In this document: in pieces, positions 62,903-64,000 of the stretch
Layout: the number at the start of each line of letters is the position of its first letter
Position numbering within the stretch: position 1 is the stretch's first letter
NCBI GenBank assembly: GCA_937941455.1
Contig: CALDHM010000033.1
Coordinates: 1 to 64,000 of the forward strand
DNA length: 64,000 bases
Direction of reading: 5' to 3'
Source of the DNA: an uncultured Pirellulaceae bacterium
GTDB lineage: Bacteria; Planctomycetota; Planctomycetia; Pirellulales; Pirellulaceae
Position numbers and translations under genes: made by a program
Notes under the pieces: model-generated
Databases searched by the model: none
What the model was told of the DNA's origin: nothing
Seen by the model: only the letters and a program-made list of their open reading frames with translations

Positions 62903-64000
62903 TTGCGAATATTTCCCCGTATCATCCGCTATCCTTTTCGTGTATTTCGCGGCGACGAAACATCAAACGCCGCCAATGACCAGTTGGACCTTTTGCTGGT
63001 GTCCCACGAAGCCTCCCGAACCGGTGCACCCCTGATCGCCTTAAATCTCCTGCGAAATTTTACGGGACGGTTTGGCCTGCAATGCGGCACCCTATTTAAC
63101 GATGGCGGCCCGTTGATTTCCGAGTTCGCACAAATCTCACGAGTCGAATGCCTCAACACGCAACGTTGCGAATCAACAGAATTAACAAGGAAGGTTCAAC
63201 GATTTCTTCATTTATCCGGCGGGCGTCCGCGAGTTGCTGTCTGCAACAGCATGGAGTCACGCTTTATCGCCGCGGAATTGGCCCGAGCCGGGATTCCGGT
63301 GGTCTCCCTCGTTCATGAGATGGCCAGTAGTTATACCGAAAGCGATTTTCATTTGATCAACGCCGCGTCCCAGCTCATCGTGTTCCCTTGTGAGGCGGTC
63401 GCCCAAGCGGCGCAGGACAAAGTGCCGCTTTCACCTGCCAAGATCCGCGTTTATCCCCAAGGATTGCTTCGCAGCGATTTCGGCAACCGAGTGGAGCGTC
63501 AAACGGCTCGGCAAGCGTTGCGAGCGGAACTTGGACTAATGGAAGGCAGCCGCATCGTGCTCGGTTGCGGGACACTCGACATGCGAAAAGGGATCGATCA
63601 TTTCGCTGCCATCGGCCGGGAATACCTGCGTCGGCATCCTGGATCGAATGTCTACTTCGTCTGGATGGGCGATGGACCGACCTGGACGCATTCGGTGTTG
63701 CACTACGTCAAGTTGGACTTGGAACGCAGCGGAGCGGCCGAGAATGTCAAGTTCATCGGCGAGCGGATCGAGGTCGAACAGTACTTCATGGGCGCTGACG
63801 TGTTTCTGCTGAGCTCGCGGGTTGACCCGTTCCCTTGCGTCGTTCACGAGGCGATGGCGGCTGGATTGCCAGTTGTCACCTTCGATGGTAGCGGTGGTGC
63901 GGCCGAAGCCATTGGTGGTGAGGCTGGATTTGCCGTTCCCTTTGGCGATTACTCCGCCGGCGTGAGCGCGATACATCGATTGCTCAACGACAGCCTGTTG
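62903..64000 (+). CDS. Glycosyltransferase family 4-like protein, 3' end outside window
   Basis: The frame is open from well before 62903 to the window end. I take the TTG at 62903, 7 bases after AAGGG, as start, giving 366 codons here. The sequence is GT-B type: VSHEASRTGAPLIALNLL at the N-terminus, RIVLGCGTLDMRKGIDHF, YFVWMGDGP, then the donor-site part VFLLSSRVDPFPCVVHEAMA followed by AGLPVVTF. It transfers an activated sugar, probably in polysaccharide or glycoprotein synthesis. Acceptor and sugar are unknown. The start is uncertain because the upstream frame has no stop in the stretch I could check. Confidence 0.85.
   Translation, partial: MRIFPRIIRYPFRVFRGDETSNAANDQLDLLLVSHEASRTGAPLIALNLLRNFTGRFGLQCGTLFNDGGPLISEFAQISRVECLNTQRCESTELTRKVQRFLHLSGGRPRVAVCNSMESRFIAAELARAGIPVVSLVHEMASSYTESDFHLINAASQLIVFPCEAVAQAAQDKVPLSPAKIRVYPQGLLRSDFGNRVERQTARQALRAELGLMEGSRIVLGCGTLDMRKGIDHFAAIGREYLRRHPGSNVYFVWMGDGPTWTHSVLHYVKLDLERSGAAENVKFIGERIEVEQYFMGADVFLLSSRVDPFPCVVHEAMAAGLPVVTFDGSGGAAEAIGGEAGFAVPFGDYSAGVSAIHRLLNDSLL

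Overview
The window looks like chromosomal DNA from a planctomycete, most likely of the Pirellula/Blastopirellula/Rhodopirellula type. The evidence is two DUF1559 proteins (one with a pilin-like N-terminal methylation motif), two proteins with C-terminal PEP-CTERM sorting tails, many secreted proteins and lipoproteins of unknown function, rsmH standing outside any division/cell-wall cluster, and GTG and TTG starts. No rRNA, CRISPR array, phage or transposase gene was seen. One tRNA gene, tRNA-Pro(TGG), is present. The left end cuts the 3' part of an unknown gene and the right end cuts a glycosyltransferase.

Layout. 1-3.7 kb: secreted planctomycete proteins. 3.8-9.4 kb: a degenerate methyltransferase-like protein overlapping an ACR3/bile-acid-symporter-family permease, then a secreted thioredoxin-like protein with a Cys-Pro-Gly tail, a MacB/FtsX-type ABC permease, its ATPase and an ArsR-family regulator. 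These four genes look like one thiophilic metal(loid) response unit and are bracketed by two related inverted-repeat elements. 9.8-12.6 kb: HtpX-like protease, rsmH and sixA. 12.8-18.1 kb: a giant FAD/Fe-S dehydrogenase overlapping moaD, then moaE, moaA and a cysteine-cluster protein. 18.1-20.7 kb: galE, bracketed by inverted copies of a palindromic repeat, and a Gfo/Idh/MocA oxidoreductase. 21.4-28.1 kb: membrane proteins, a PEP-CTERM protein and a subtilase-PEP-CTERM protein. 28.3-34.7 kb: lipoproteins, a putative HEXXH peptidase, fdhD, an alpha/beta hydrolase and apbE.

34.8-45.2 kb: an unknown protein, a degenerate AnmK-like protein, a class-I amidotransferase without its nucleophilic cysteine, a FabH/OleA-like ketosynthase, a glycosyltransferase, an outer-membrane-barrel candidate, dapA and a pilin-like DUF1559 protein. 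45.6-50.2 kb: a DUF937 protein, dxr-rseP (overlapping) and a SpoU-type methyltransferase. 50.4-62.7 kb: two complete tetR-adaptor-RND pump operons in opposite orientation, with a PAP2 phosphatase and tRNA-Pro between them. Each operon has a recognisable palindromic operator candidate upstream of its tetR gene.

Three families of short interspersed inverted repeats run through the intergenic regions: A, with GCTAACGC/GCTAGCGC cores and CAGCCG/CGGCTG ends; B, with a CGAAGCxTAAGCGAGG core; and C, with GACAGGCAT/ATGCCTGTC arms. The assignments rest on reading motifs and domain patterns by eye. No database search was run, and names without a diagnostic motif are marked as tentative.
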